Source: Thalassotalea sp. 42_200_T64
GTDB lineage: Bacteria; Pseudomonadota; Gammaproteobacteria; Enterobacterales; Alteromonadaceae
Direction: 5' to 3'
Assembly (NCBI GenBank): GCA_002162925.1
Contig: MABC01000091.1
Coordinates: 1 to 48,427, forward strand
Length of the DNA: 48,427 nucleotides
The notes under the pieces are model-generated. The model worked only from the letters and a program-made list of their open reading frames with translations. It did no database searches and was not told the origin of the DNA. The translations under genes were made by a program, and so were the position numbers. The first letter of the stretch is position 1; the number at the start of each line of letters is the position of its first letter. This document shows positions 17,415 to 26,875 of this stretch, one piece after another.

Positions 17415-17463
17415 CCCGCCAACCGGGAAACGTAAACTATGGTTGGCGGGGTTTTAACCTCGC
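17415..17463 (+). terminator. Hairpin terminator built on a REP-like repeat
   Basis: CCCGCCAACC (17415-17424) pairs perfectly with GGTTGGCGGG (17441-17450), which is followed by GTTTT. The right arm is also the start of a small interspersed repeat, GCGGGGTTTTAACCTCGC, seen again at 28915, 28939 and 34010. It probably ends the symporter transcript. Confidence 0.7.
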
Positions 17464-17497
17464 ATTCTTGCAGGGAGGTAGTTATCCAGGGGGCCGG

Positions 17498-18187
17498 CTA
17501 TTTTGGCCAATTTAATAGCCAGGGTTGCTGTAAATTAGCCAGGGTACTTTTGCTGTTCTCATCAGTAAAAAATTCACCGGAACTGGGCATTTGACTGAAT
17601 TGATATTGCTCGCCATTAAGTTCAAACTTCAGTGCGAAGGCATGTAAATAACCCCTGTCAGACTTATCCGCAGGGTTATAAATAGGGTCGCCAGCAATGG
17701 CTGAACCAATGCTGTTTAAGGCAACTCTAAGTTGATGAGTTTTACCCGTTCGCGGCCTTAGTACAAACAACCTTTTCCCTTGCGCTAACGAATAACTGAA
17801 AAACTGAGTGATGGCGGGGTTATTGTCGGTTCTGGCTAAACGCCAGCTACTGCGTCGGCTTTTTACCATATCGCCTTTAATCCAACCTTGTTTTTTCTTG
17901 GGTTTGTCTTTGCTGATGGCGAGATAAAATTTTTCAATTAAATGTTGTTCAAACAGCTTTCCTAATTCACTGGCGGTTAGTTTGTTTTTGGCAAACAGTA
18001 ACAAGCCTGAGGTCATTTTATCTAAGCGGTGTACCGGAAAAAGTTCATTATATTGTCCTTGCGCTTTAACCTGATTAAATAGCCCCAGGCCTAAATTTTC
18101 TTCGTCGTGAAAATTGCAATTTGCTGCTTTATCAACGACCACAAAATCATTGTTTTCAAAGATAACTGAATAGGTAGGTGCTGACAT
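17498..18187 (-). CDS. RluA-type pseudouridine synthase
   Basis: The enzyme converts specific uridines in RNA to pseudouridine. The 229-residue protein has the catalytic motif HRLDKMTSGLLLFAK with the nucleophilic aspartate near residue 55. RPRTGKTHQLRVALNSIGSAIAGDPIY follows as the conserved second half. It lacks an S4 domain, so it is a short stand-alone member. The ATG at 18187 is chosen: it follows the stop of the antiporter gene in the sequence TAAAATG, whereas an upstream ATG at 18208 would overlap that gene. The RNA target is not predictable. Confidence 0.88.
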   Translation of the reverse strand: MSAPTYSVIFENNDFVVVDKAANCNFHDEENLGLGLFNQVKAQGQYNELFPVHRLDKMTSGLLLFAKNKLTASELGKLFEQHLIEKFYLAISKDKPKKKQGWIKGDMVKSRRSSWRLARTDNNPAITQFFSYSLAQGKRLFVLRPRTGKTHQLRVALNSIGSAIAGDPIYNPADKSDRGYLHAFALKFELNGEQYQFSQMPSSGEFFTDENSKSTLANLQQPWLLNWPK

Positions 18188-18188
18188 T

Positions 18189-19547
18189 TTATAACATCGC
18201 CCCAACAATGCAGAAGCCTATGATGGTGAGTATAGCCGCAAAAATGGTATAAGGTAATTGGGTTTTAACATGCTCAAAATGATCACAACCACTGGCAATA
18301 GAGGCCACCACTGTTGAGTCTGAAATAGGCGAGGCGTGATCGCCAAATACACCGCCACTTAATACCGCGCCAACAAGAAAGGGAACGGGCAATCCGGTTT
18401 CTAGGGCGATCGGTACGGCAATAGGGATTAACAAGGCAAAGGTTCCCCAAGACGTACCGGTAGAAAATGCCATTAAACCGGCAGCTAAAAAGATCAGTGG
18501 CGCGATTAAAATCAGCGGAAAATCGCTGGTGATTAAACTGCTGACATAGGTACCTGCGCCTAAGCCTTTAATCGCATCACCAAAGGCAAAACTTAATACC
18601 AATATTGTCACCGCCGGTAACATATTACCAATGCCTTTGATAAAGCCTTGGCTAAGCTCTTTTAGTGATAGCAATTGATAACCAAAGATCATCAATATCA
18701 ACATCATTAACGACGATACAATTGCGCTGAATACGGAAAATGACCCCGAGCCTCTGCGTATATCGCCATCACCGGTGATCCACAATAAGGTTAAGGTGAT
18801 CGCTAATAAACTCAACATCGGTATCCACATTACCCGTGCTTTCGCCGTTTTTACTCGTTCAGTCGTTTGCTGTGGTATTACCGCACTTTCACTGTTGGCC
18901 ATGGGACCATAGACTTTGCCACTATAAGCGGTGTAATAGGCAAGAAATACCGCGATGATGGCATAAAAGTTATAGGACAAGGTGCCCAGTAAAACACCGA
19001 TGGGATCATCTAAATTGTAGCCATCAAGCAGACCTAATAAATAGGCGCCCCAACCATTGATAAGAAATAATACACTAATAGGTGAGCAGGTTGAGTCGAT
19101 TAGAAAGGCAAGTTTTGCTCTGCTAATGCCATGCTGATCAAACAATTTTTGTGATGCCATGCCAGCGGAGAACATACTCAGATTGGTATCGGTGAAAATG
19201 GACGTGCCGACAATGGTAGGTAACAGCGTTGCTTGCCGTTTGGTTTTTACCAGACTTAAATTCGATAAGTGTTCAATAAACCCTTGTACCGCGCCTGAGC
19301 GATTCATCAACTCAACCAAAGCGCCAATGAGCAAACTAAAAGCGATAATTTGCGCATTGCCTGTGGACGAAAACACTTGCGCTATCTCAGCAACGGACTG
19401 CATTGCCGCGGTTAACGGATTCCAATTTTCTAATAGTAGGAAACATAAAAACAAACCGCTTAGTAACGCTAAAATTGCGTTTTTGCGCCATATGGCAATG
19501 ACAATGGCGAGTGCCGGAGGTAGTAAAGTTAGAGCGGTATCTTGCAT
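18189..19547 (-). CDS. Na+/H+ antiporter, NhaC family
   Basis: This 452-residue inner-membrane protein has about eleven hydrophobic segments. Characteristic stretches are TIVGTSIFTDTNLSMFSAGM, the DSTCSPISVLFLINGWGAYL region, AFSTGTSWGTFALLIPIAVPIA, and GGVFGDHASPISDSTVVASIASGCDHFEHVKTQ split over its C-terminal third. NhaC-type carriers exchange Na+ for H+, or organic acids with such gradients; marine bacteria often have several. Transport of another solute is possible. The pseudouridine synthase gene follows with a one-base gap. Confidence 0.9.
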   Translation of the reverse strand: MQDTALTLLPPALAIVIAIWRKNAILALLSGLFLCFLLLENWNPLTAAMQSVAEIAQVFSSTGNAQIIAFSLLIGALVELMNRSGAVQGFIEHLSNLSLVKTKRQATLLPTIVGTSIFTDTNLSMFSAGMASQKLFDQHGISRAKLAFLIDSTCSPISVLFLINGWGAYLLGLLDGYNLDDPIGVLLGTLSYNFYAIIAVFLAYYTAYSGKVYGPMANSESAVIPQQTTERVKTAKARVMWIPMLSLLAITLTLLWITGDGDIRRGSGSFSVFSAIVSSLMMLILMIFGYQLLSLKELSQGFIKGIGNMLPAVTILVLSFAFGDAIKGLGAGTYVSSLITSDFPLILIAPLIFLAAGLMAFSTGTSWGTFALLIPIAVPIALETGLPVPFLVGAVLSGGVFGDHASPISDSTVVASIASGCDHFEHVKTQLPYTIFAAILTIIGFCIVGAML

Positions 19548-19884
19548 GAGTCAGTTGGCTGTTTATTTTTTTATTGTTGCCAACTTTACCTTGAAATCAA
19601 ACCGCTGAAAAGCTTTGTCGGAACTAATTCTTTATAGCGATTGCAACAGACATTATTTTTTACAAATTGCCGCTTTTAAATCACGACAGTAAAGGTAAAC
19701 TGATTACAGGGTAACCTGCTGAGCCGATGTAATTTTCTATTATTATCTCGATAACTGATTGTAGTGAAAAATCTGCTTACCACTATTGAAAAACTGGATA
19801 TTTACCCCACATCTAATTCTTAATGACTATAATATGCAAACTGGCAAATAATAATGAGCCGCCCATTTGTATTTCGGAGTGACT
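19548..19884. other. Control region between nhaC-like gene and gshA
   Basis: No coding frame is supported. The clearest signal is TATAAT at 19828-19833, preceded by TGAC as in an extended -10. It would start the gshA transcript about 45 bases before the gene. No clear -35 is seen. Confidence 0.4.
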
Positions 19885-21453
19885 TTGACTTTCTCTATTT
19901 TGGATTTAACCCAGGCTTTTGAACAACACCATTTATCTGCTGTTTCCGGCGCTCAGCGCGGTATAGAGCGTGAAACATTAAGGATAAAAAGGGATGGAAA
20001 TTTATCGACTCAAGGTCATAATCCAGCGTTAGGCTCAGCACTTACCCATCAATATATCACCACAGATTATTCTGAAAGTTTATTGGAGTTTATCACTCCG
20101 GTGTCTACCTCCATTGATGAATCGTTAAATCAACTCAAGGACATTCAAAAATTCACCTTAAATAATATTAATGGTGATTACTTTTGGCCAATGAGTATGC
20201 CGTGTATGGTTGACAATGAAGATCAGGTACAGCTGGCTCAATATGGTTCATCGAATATCGGTACGATGAAAACTGTGTATCGCCAGGGTTTAAAAAATCG
20301 TTATGGCAGTATGATGCAGGTTATCGCCGGTATTCATTTTAATTTTTCTTTTTCACAAGAATTTTTTAAAAGCCTGCAAGTAATTACCGATGATAGTAGC
20401 GCATTGCAAGACTTTATCTCTGACCGGTACTTTGCGTTAATTCGAAACTACAAACGCTACGGCTGGTTAATTCCCTATTTGTTTGGCAGCTCACCGGCAC
20501 TGTGCCCTTCTTTTTTACAAGGCAAGCCTCATCAGCTCCCGTTTAAAAAAGCCCCTGCAGGTTGTCTCTACCTTGAACATGCGACTTCGCTGAGAATGAG
20601 TGATTTAGGCTATACCAGTTCAGAGCAAGCTAATTTGAAGATTTGCAATAACAACATCGAAACATACGTCTCTGGTGTGCAACAAGCGATTAGTCTGCCT
20701 TCAGAACAATTTGCCCATATTGGCGTTAAATTGAACGGTGAATATAAGCAGCTGAACAGCAATATTTTGCAAATAGAAAATGAATTATACGCGCCTATCA
20801 GGCCGAAACGCGTAGCAAAGTCTGGGCAGAAGCCTTCAGATGCGCTCAAAGAAGGCGGGGTTGAGTATATCGAAGTACGCGCGATGGATGTGAATCCATT
20901 TGTCAGCACTGGCATCAGCAAAGAGCAAATGCATTTTCTTGATGTGTTTATTACTTACTGTATGTTAAAAGACAGTCCGCAGATGAGCATAGAGAAAAAG
21001 CGCGTATTTAATAACAACACCGATAAAGTGGTGCTCGAAGGTCGAAAACACGGATTAACTCTTAATGATAATGGCGTTGATAAAACCATACCTGAATGGG
21101 GCGCGGAACTGTTTTCAGATCTGCAACTTATCGCCCGCCTTTATGATAAGGCTTATGCAACCACAGCCTATAGCGACGTTATAAAAGATGAACTTGCCAA
21201 AATAAATGATCCAAAGTTAACCCCTTCGGCACGGATCCTTGATGAATTATTTACTACCGGTAAAGGCATAGTCACCTGGTCGATGAAATATGTAGAGCAA
21301 TTCAGCAAAGAATTAACGGAACATAGCTATCAAGTATTTGATGATAAATTGCTAAACGAACTGGCTGAAAAGTCTTTGCAAAAGCAGGCTGAAATAGAAA
21401 ACTCAGATACCTTATCGTTTGATGATTTTCTAAAAGAATATTTTTCAAAATAA
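19885..21453 (+). CDS. gshA: Glutamate-cysteine ligase
   Basis: GshA makes gamma-glutamylcysteine from glutamate and cysteine with ATP, the first and rate-limiting step of glutathione synthesis. The proteobacterial-type enzyme is recognised by GAQRGIERETLRI, then SESLLEFITPV, FNFSFSQEF and YIEVRAMDVNPF. A TTG at 19885 is taken as the start because GGAG lies five bases upstream and the 522-residue product matches the E. coli enzyme length. In-frame GTG (19879) and TTG (19867) codons have worse spacing. An intrinsic terminator follows at 21536. Confidence 0.93.
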   Translation: MTFSILDLTQAFEQHHLSAVSGAQRGIERETLRIKRDGNLSTQGHNPALGSALTHQYITTDYSESLLEFITPVSTSIDESLNQLKDIQKFTLNNINGDYFWPMSMPCMVDNEDQVQLAQYGSSNIGTMKTVYRQGLKNRYGSMMQVIAGIHFNFSFSQEFFKSLQVITDDSSALQDFISDRYFALIRNYKRYGWLIPYLFGSSPALCPSFLQGKPHQLPFKKAPAGCLYLEHATSLRMSDLGYTSSEQANLKICNNNIETYVSGVQQAISLPSEQFAHIGVKLNGEYKQLNSNILQIENELYAPIRPKRVAKSGQKPSDALKEGGVEYIEVRAMDVNPFVSTGISKEQMHFLDVFITYCMLKDSPQMSIEKKRVFNNNTDKVVLEGRKHGLTLNDNGVDKTIPEWGAELFSDLQLIARLYDKAYATTAYSDVIKDELAKINDPKLTPSARILDELFTTGKGIVTWSMKYVEQFSKELTEHSYQVFDDKLLNELAEKSLQKQAEIENSDTLSFDDFLKEYFSK

Positions 21454-21535
21454 ATTTCAAATGAATTTGAACTATCTAAAAGATATCCACTCCTACTTTA
21501 GGTAAGACATTTTATTTCCTTATGAATGACATTTT

Positions 21536-21564
21536 AAACGCATATTTTTATATGCGTTTTTTTT
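21536..21564 (+). terminator. Intrinsic terminator after gshA
   Basis: AAACGCATA and TATGCGTTT form a nine-base stem with a six-base loop, followed by a run of more than five T. It lies 82 bases after the gshA stop. Confidence 0.88.
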
Positions 21565-21578
21565 ATTTCAGGGAGGAA

Positions 21579-21608
21579 TTAACTTAGAATTGCCAGGTAG
21601 GGTATAAA
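21579..21608 (+). promoter_or_regulatory. Possible promoter of a small RNA
   Basis: TTAACT (21579-21584) and TATAAA (21603-21608) are spaced 18 bases apart, just beyond the gshA terminator. Transcription would begin near 21615. Confidence 0.4.
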
Positions 21609-21614
21609 TTCTGT

Positions 21615-21743
21615 TATTTTAAAATTTATTTTAAAATTTTTGAACCTTTTAGATTTTTACTCGTCCTACTTAATGAAAGCAATTTTTCCCTGGACTGCTT
21701 TTGACTCTATAGAGCGCGTACTTGCAGTAACGCGCTTTTTTTT
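21615..21743 (+). ncRNA. Candidate small RNA of about 130 nt
   Basis: The segment lies between the gshA terminator and a second strong terminator, and no gene ends here to need that second terminator. A promoter-like pair of boxes sits just upstream. The only open frame (starting near 21640) overlaps the terminator and has no family resemblance. A short free-standing transcript is the simplest reading. I do not recognise an RNA family. Confidence 0.35.
21713..21743 (+). terminator. Strong orphan intrinsic terminator
   Basis: AGCGCGT and ACGCGCT form a GC-rich stem, extended inside by TAC/GTA, and are followed by eight T. No convincing gene ends just upstream. Confidence 0.85.
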
Positions 21744-21918
21744 GCCTAAAATATTTGCATCTCAGGATTGTAAGAAAGAAGTTCATTTTCAACCGAACCT
21801 GATACGAATAGCCATTCGCAATACGATTGTATCACCCAACAATTTAACGTAATGTAATTGAAACGCTGAAAGGTAGATATGAGCGATTTGCAGTTATACA
21901 CCTTTCATGAAAAAAGCT

Positions 21919-22023
21919 CCGTCATATGCTTTTGGATGGGATCTCCTGAATCCCAAAAGAGCCTTTAACAAAGCCACCTTGAAACTGAGGGAGGTTCCGT
22001 GCAACAACATCACGGAATGACGG
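21919..22023. repeat. Two degenerate CGTCAT...GGGATCTCC repeats facing each other
   Basis: CCGTCATATGC...GATGGGATCTCC (21919-21946) and, inverted, GGGAGGTTCCGTG...CACGGAATGACGG (21989-22023) are worn copies of the family seen at 30362, 30469 and 30548. Each copy folds on itself. No coding frame is supported around them. Confidence 0.6.
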
Positions 22024-22340
22024 TACTTATTTTCTATTAATGTGCATACTTCAATGGTGTTTATTTTCTGATTAGGTGAGTGACTCTAATGGTACTAACC
22101 GGACCAATGAAGGTAATTATCGGTTATCATTTGTTACTCTTTTGCCTGTCATAATTGTGCAAAAAAAAAGCACACAACCAACGTTATGTGCCAAGATAAA
22201 ATCAGGGAGAAAGAGAATATCCATAAAGTAAGAATGCTAAAAGGCAAAAAAGTTCAGAAACTTTTCAAAAACAATAAAAATAATTTCTTACTTCTGGCAA
22301 AATAATGACCCATAACTAAAACGTTTTCTTTTGAGTGCAT
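22024..22340. other. Gene-free stretch before the SLT-like lipoprotein
   Basis: No gene is seen. It contains TTGTGC-A9-GCACAC, a small hairpin near 22157-22175, and a separated inverted repeat AAGTAAGAA (22226-22234) / TTCTTACTT (22285-22293). Neither has a clear role. Confidence 0.4.
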
Positions 22341-22958
22341 ATGAAAATAATAAAGCAGCTAACATTTATCCTTCTGGTATTACAAATTGCAGGTTGTACG
22401 ACACCTCCTCCGGAAAATCCGGAAAATATTTGTGAAATTTTTCGCGAACACCATAGCTGGTATGAAGGCTCTAAAGACATGCAAGAACGCTGGGGCGTGC
22501 CTATTCATGTGCCCATGAGCATGATGTATCAGGAAAGCTCTTTCAGAGCCGATGCACTGCCGCCGAGAGATTATTTATTTGGTTTTATTCCCTGGGGTCG
22601 AGTCAGCAGTGCTTATGGTTTTTCACAAGCGAAAACGCTTACCTGGGATGACTACATTCGAGAATCCGATAATGATGGCGCCGACAGGGATGACTTTGAC
22701 GATGCCATAGATTTTATGGGCTGGTTTATTTCCAAAACTCAAAAAATAAATGCTGTTTCTAAATGGGACCCATTTAATCAGTATCTGAATTATCACGAAG
22801 GTTGGGGCGGTTTTAAACGCAAAACCTACAATCAAAAAGCCTGGTTAGTGAAAGTTGCGCGCAAAGTAGAAACTCGGGCAAAAGTGTATGGCAGCCAGTT
22901 AAAAAGTTGTGAAGACGAACTCGACAGCAGCTGGTTATGGCGAGCTTTGTTTTATTAA
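22341..22958 (+). CDS. Lipoprotein with lytic-transglycosylase-like (SLT) domain
   Basis: The 205-residue protein starts with a lipoprotein signal (ILLVLQIAGC, cysteine near residue 19). The mature part has the SLT-like motif MSMMYQESSFRADA with a candidate catalytic glutamate, followed by SAYGFSQAKTLTWDDY, which corresponds to the AxGxxQ region of transglycosylases. YLNYHEGWGGFKRKTYNQK near residues 153-172 matches the later conserved NYHxG stretch. It probably cleaves peptidoglycan from the outer membrane. The ATG at 22341 is preferred to a GTG six bases earlier because GAG is better spaced from it. No operon partner is evident. Confidence 0.8.
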   Translation: MKIIKQLTFILLVLQIAGCTTPPPENPENICEIFREHHSWYEGSKDMQERWGVPIHVPMSMMYQESSFRADALPPRDYLFGFIPWGRVSSAYGFSQAKTLTWDDYIRESDNDGADRDDFDDAIDFMGWFISKTQKINAVSKWDPFNQYLNYHEGWGGFKRKTYNQKAWLVKVARKVETRAKVYGSQLKSCEDELDSSWLWRALFY

Positions 22959-22963
22959 GCTAG

Positions 22964-24568
22964 TTATTGGTGCTCGCTAAGGATCATATCGGCAGCTTTC
23001 GCCCCTATCATAATGCAGGGCGCATTCGTATTAGCACTCACTATGGTTGGCATAATCGAAGCATCAGCAACCCTTAAGCCATTAATGCCGATGACTTTAA
23101 GTGTGTTATCTACCACGGCTAAATCGTCATCGCCCATTTTACACGTGCCTACCGGGTGATAAATATTATTGGATTTGGCTCGTAAAAAGTCTTCAATCTG
23201 CCCATCCGTAGTCACCTGGTTGCCAGGTATAAGTTCGGCGATATTATTTTTCGCCAAAGGTGGGGTTGCTAACAGCTGCCGGGTTAATTTCACCGCTTTC
23301 ACCATATCGCGGATATCATCTTTGTGGCTTAACATGTTGCCATCGATTAAGGGGGGAGTACCAATGTCATTCCCTTTTAAGCGAATGCTGCCTCGGCTCT
23401 TTGGCCTGAGCAAACACACATGGGTAGAAATTCCCTGTTCAAAAAACATCTTAATATTACGACCATGATCGTCCATCGCTGCGGTAACAAACTGCCATTG
23501 CAAATTGGGTCGGCTTTGCTGTTGATTTGATGAGATAAAACCGCCGGTTTCGACCACACTGGTGGTAAACGTACCGGTATGGTGTTTCAAATATCGATAG
23601 CCTTGTTTAATTAAATTTAGAAAAGGTTTTGGCTGTAAACTGATCAAGTTTTCGCGTCGGTGTTTATTGACGATTATCGCATCTACATGATCTTGTAAAT
23701 TTTTGCCGACGCCGTTGAGTTGATGCATTACGTCGATATTGTGCTCAGTCAACTCATCTTTTGCCCCGATACCACTTACCATCAGCAACTGCGGGCTATG
23801 AATAGCGCCCGCAGTCAAAATGACTTCTTTAGCTGCGGTGATGGTCAATAGTGAATTTGCAGATTTATATTGCACGCCATAGGCGGTTTTGTTTTTCATC
23901 AAGATTTTTTGCACTGTGCATTGGGTTAACACTGTCAAGTTTTCTCGAGACTCAATGGGGCTTAAAAAGGCCTCTGCGGCACTGTGCCTTTGACCATTCT
24001 TTTGCGTCACTTGATAATAGCCAATGCCTGCTTGCTGTTTACCATTAAAGTCGGGATTAAACGAGTAACCGGCATTGATTGCACTTTGAATAAAATCTGC
24101 CCCTACCGGGTGCGAGGAGCGAGAGTCGGCAACGTTTAAGGCTCCTTGCTGACCATGATATTTATCATCAATACGCTCCTGGCACTCTGATTCAATAAAA
24201 TATGGCAATACCTCATCATAACTCCAGCCAGAATTTCCTAATGCTGCCCAGTCATCGTAGTCTTGTTTTTGTCCACGGGTATATAACATGGCATTAATGG
24301 CGCTACTGCCACCTAAACCTTTGCCTCTGGGGTTGTATATGGTGCGGTTATTTTGTTGTGTTTGCGCCGTTGATTCAAAACAGTAATTATACGCTTTTAA
24401 GCGCATTAACACCGCTGTCGCTATGGGGGTTTTTACTAAGGCATTATTGTTTTTGCCGCCGGGTTCAATTAAGCAAACGTTATACTCACCAGAAGCGCTA
24501 AGTTTGTTTGCTATCACGCAGCCCGATGAGCCAGCACCTATGATGATAAAGTCAAATTGAGAAGACAT
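22964..24568 (-). CDS. GMC-family FAD-dependent oxidoreductase (choline/alcohol dehydrogenase type)
   Basis: The 534-residue protein opens with the FAD-binding loop FIIIGAGSSGCVIANKL and an acidic strand end at IEPGG. GKGLGGSSAINAMLYTRG is the first GMC signature, and TAGAIHSPQLLMVSGIG is the second. The C-terminal NIYHPVGTCKMG contains the active-site histidine, followed by LRVADASIMP. These enzymes oxidise alcohols such as choline or alkanols. No betaine genes (betB, betI, betT) are adjacent, so calling it betA is not justified. It converges on the lipoprotein gene with five bases between stops. Confidence 0.9.
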   Translation of the reverse strand: MSSQFDFIIIGAGSSGCVIANKLSASGEYNVCLIEPGGKNNNALVKTPIATAVLMRLKAYNYCFESTAQTQQNNRTIYNPRGKGLGGSSAINAMLYTRGQKQDYDDWAALGNSGWSYDEVLPYFIESECQERIDDKYHGQQGALNVADSRSSHPVGADFIQSAINAGYSFNPDFNGKQQAGIGYYQVTQKNGQRHSAAEAFLSPIESRENLTVLTQCTVQKILMKNKTAYGVQYKSANSLLTITAAKEVILTAGAIHSPQLLMVSGIGAKDELTEHNIDVMHQLNGVGKNLQDHVDAIIVNKHRRENLISLQPKPFLNLIKQGYRYLKHHTGTFTTSVVETGGFISSNQQQSRPNLQWQFVTAAMDDHGRNIKMFFEQGISTHVCLLRPKSRGSIRLKGNDIGTPPLIDGNMLSHKDDIRDMVKAVKLTRQLLATPPLAKNNIAELIPGNQVTTDGQIEDFLRAKSNNIYHPVGTCKMGDDDLAVVDNTLKVIGINGLRVADASIMPTIVSANTNAPCIMIGAKAADMILSEHQ

Positions 24569-24643
24569 AAAATACCTGTAAAAATAGATAGATACATCAA
24601 TGTAACGGATCTATTGTTGATTTACAATTTGTGGTCTTACCAG

Positions 24644-25912
24644 CTATCCTTGATAATGCTCTGGCATGATCCGTACCGTCTTTACCCTGTTATCGGTAAC
24701 GTCGATGATCTCTATTGGATAACCGGCAATCCGCATACTGACATTGGATTCAGGAAAGTCTTCGAGATATTCCAACACTAGGCCGTTCATGGTTTTCGGG
24801 CCATCAATGGGCAAGCCCCAACCCATTTCTTTGTTGATGTCTCTAACGTTGGCACTGCCATCCACTAAAAACGAGCCATCGGGTTGTATGTGCACTTCAT
24901 CACTAGGAGCGGGCTCCATGGTGGTGGTAAAGTCGCCGACAATCTCTTCAAGAATATCTTCCAAAGTTACCAGACCCTGAATGTCACCATATTCATCAAC
25001 CACTAAGCCTAAGCGCTCTTTCGCATGCTGAAATTTTAATAGCTGTACATTTAATTGGGTGCCTTCCGGAATGAAGTACATTTCACGGACTGCCCGCAGT
25101 AATGTGGCTTTGGTGAACTGACTCTTGGAAATAATTTTCACCGCATCACGCATATGCACGTAACCCACCACGTCATCGATACTGTCGCGATATAAAATGA
25201 CTCGGGTATGATTGGCCTGGGTCAGTTGTTTTTGGATGATTTTCCAGTCGTCGTTAATATCAATCCCCTGAATTTCACTGCGCGGGATCATGATATCTTC
25301 AACGGTGACTTTTTCGAGATCGAGAATGCTGACCAGCATGCTTTGGTCGCGAGCCGGTAATAATGCGCTTGATTCATTTACTACGGTACGCAGCTCTTCA
25401 GTGCTTAAACTGTGTTCCGCTCTTTGCTCAGGGCTAATACGTAATAGAATCAAAATGCCATTGGTGATCCAATTAACCACTACCACTACGGGATAAAGGA
25501 TCTTTAATAGCATGGTTAATATGATGGAGCTGGGGAATGCGACTTTCTCTGGGTACATTGCCGCCAGAGTCTTCGGCGTGACTTCCGCAAAAATTAAAAT
25601 CACTAAAGTGAGGATTAATGTCGCGTAAAATACGCCAGCATCACCGAACAAACGCATGCCGATAATGGTGGCGATTGCCGACGCGGCGATATTCACTAGG
25701 TTATTACCGATTAAAATCAAGCCGATGAGTCGGTCTGGCCGGTCGAGTAATTTACTTACCCGCTTAGCACCTTTGTGATTATTCTGCTCTAAATGGCGTA
25801 ACCGATATCGGTTAAGCGACATCATGCCGGTTTCAGAGCTTGAGAAATACGCGGATATAAAAATGAGTACACCGAGTACGCTAAATAGCGTACTAGTTGA
25901 TATGTCGTCCAA
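24644..25912 (-). CDS. CNNM/CorB-type membrane protein with CBS pair
   Basis: The 422-residue protein has an N-terminal DUF21 (CNNM) membrane domain with about four hydrophobic segments (residues 5-25, 60-85, 88-110, 125-150), including FSSSETGMMSLNRYRLRHLEQ. A CBS domain pair spans about 200-330, with VTVEDIMIPRSEIQG and VVDEYGDIQGLVTLEDILEEIVGD. A C-terminal CorC/HlyC domain follows (PDGSFLVDGSANVRDINKEM). Members are linked to Mg2+ transport or Mg2+/Co2+ resistance. It corresponds to E. coli YfjD/CorB, which also lies beside ypjD and ffh. Confidence 0.9.
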   Translation of the reverse strand: MDDISTSTLFSVLGVLIFISAYFSSSETGMMSLNRYRLRHLEQNNHKGAKRVSKLLDRPDRLIGLILIGNNLVNIAASAIATIIGMRLFGDAGVFYATLILTLVILIFAEVTPKTLAAMYPEKVAFPSSIILTMLLKILYPVVVVVNWITNGILILLRISPEQRAEHSLSTEELRTVVNESSALLPARDQSMLVSILDLEKVTVEDIMIPRSEIQGIDINDDWKIIQKQLTQANHTRVILYRDSIDDVVGYVHMRDAVKIISKSQFTKATLLRAVREMYFIPEGTQLNVQLLKFQHAKERLGLVVDEYGDIQGLVTLEDILEEIVGDFTTTMEPAPSDEVHIQPDGSFLVDGSANVRDINKEMGWGLPIDGPKTMNGLVLEYLEDFPESNVSMRIAGYPIEIIDVTDNRVKTVRIMPEHYQG

Positions 25913-25967
25913 TGAAGGGGTCCTATGTTGCCAAAAACATGTTAGAGTATTACTTATACCTTAACTT

Positions 25968-26768
25968 TTACGATAAGAGAAATTCTTTCACAAATCTACT
26001 GCCAAAGTATGATAACGACAGCAGAAAAGTTGCCACAACCGATAAGCTGAGTACCTTATGACCACGCCAGCCAAGACGATAGTGGCCCCATAAAATAGCA
26101 ATATAAACACTTAACGCGGTAATTGACAGCATGGTTTTATGCAGAGTTTCTTTTGCCAAAAAATTGTCGATGAAGAAAAAGCCGACCAATTCAGATATTG
26201 CCAAACAATTGGTACCAATAAGCATTAGCACGAATAATTGTCCCTCTACCTGCATCAATGGTGGCAGATGATTAACGCCAGTGAGCTTTTTTGATTTTAA
26301 CTTATAATTGATATAATTCACTTGAAAGGCGTAGAGTGTGGCAATCACTAATATGCCATAAGACAGTAATGCCAAACTAATGTGTATCACTAAAGTAAAC
26401 TTGGATGGGTCTATTGCCAGGTGTTGATCTGCCGGGACGAATGCCAGGATAGTCAGTAAAACAGCGGAAAAGGCGTAAACCACGGGCAAGATTAAGTTAA
26501 TTTTATATCGTGTCGAAATAATCGTTACTGAAATCGTGATAATAAACGCAACTAAAGACAATACATTGAACAAACTAAAATCAATGGTTTGTTGAAAGAA
26601 TATATTTTTCGATAACAATAAGCTGTGTCCAGCCAAAGCTAAACCACCAAAGGTCAAATACACTTTTGGGTTGGGCCCTGCAGAATCAAATAACTTCGAT
26701 GAAATAGCAAATGCAGCTGCCGCATATAAGCTAACCATGGCGATGGTGAGAATACTAACTAAATCCAC
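25968..26768 (-). CDS. ypjD: YpjD/HemX-like cytochrome c assembly family membrane protein
   Basis: The 266-residue protein has about eight membrane segments and the family stretch VIHISLALLSYGILVIATLYAFQVNYI. An ISLIGTNCL-type core (LMLIGTNCLAISELVGFF) and a late ILWGHYRLGWRGHKVL follow, with conserved histidines in membrane helices as in CcsA/HemX relatives. Its exact role in E. coli is unknown. The start is the GTG at 26768 because AGGAG lies seven bases before it; an upstream ATG would add 16 polar residues. It lies between corB and ffh, divergent from ffh, as in E. coli. Confidence 0.85.
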   Translation of the reverse strand: MDLVSILTIAMVSLYAAAAFAISSKLFDSAGPNPKVYLTFGGLALAGHSLLLSKNIFFQQTIDFSLFNVLSLVAFIITISVTIISTRYKINLILPVVYAFSAVLLTILAFVPADQHLAIDPSKFTLVIHISLALLSYGILVIATLYAFQVNYINYKLKSKKLTGVNHLPPLMQVEGQLFVLMLIGTNCLAISELVGFFFIDNFLAKETLHKTMLSITALSVYIAILWGHYRLGWRGHKVLSLSVVATFLLSLSYFGSRFVKEFLLS

Positions 26769-26875
26769 CAGTTTACTCCTGTATTTTTTTCTTTTATTAA
26801 GTGATGATAATAACAAATTACCAATTCGATTAGCTACCCCGTATTCAGGTTATTTTCAAAAGCTTACGTAAAGGC

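Noticed and set aside
21640..21852. 70-codon frame behind gshA
   Set aside because: It reads through a strong intrinsic terminator and looks like no protein family.
22964..24568. Naming the GMC oxidoreductase betA
   Set aside because: Sequence motifs fit choline dehydrogenase and other alcohol dehydrogenases alike, and no betaine genes are adjacent.
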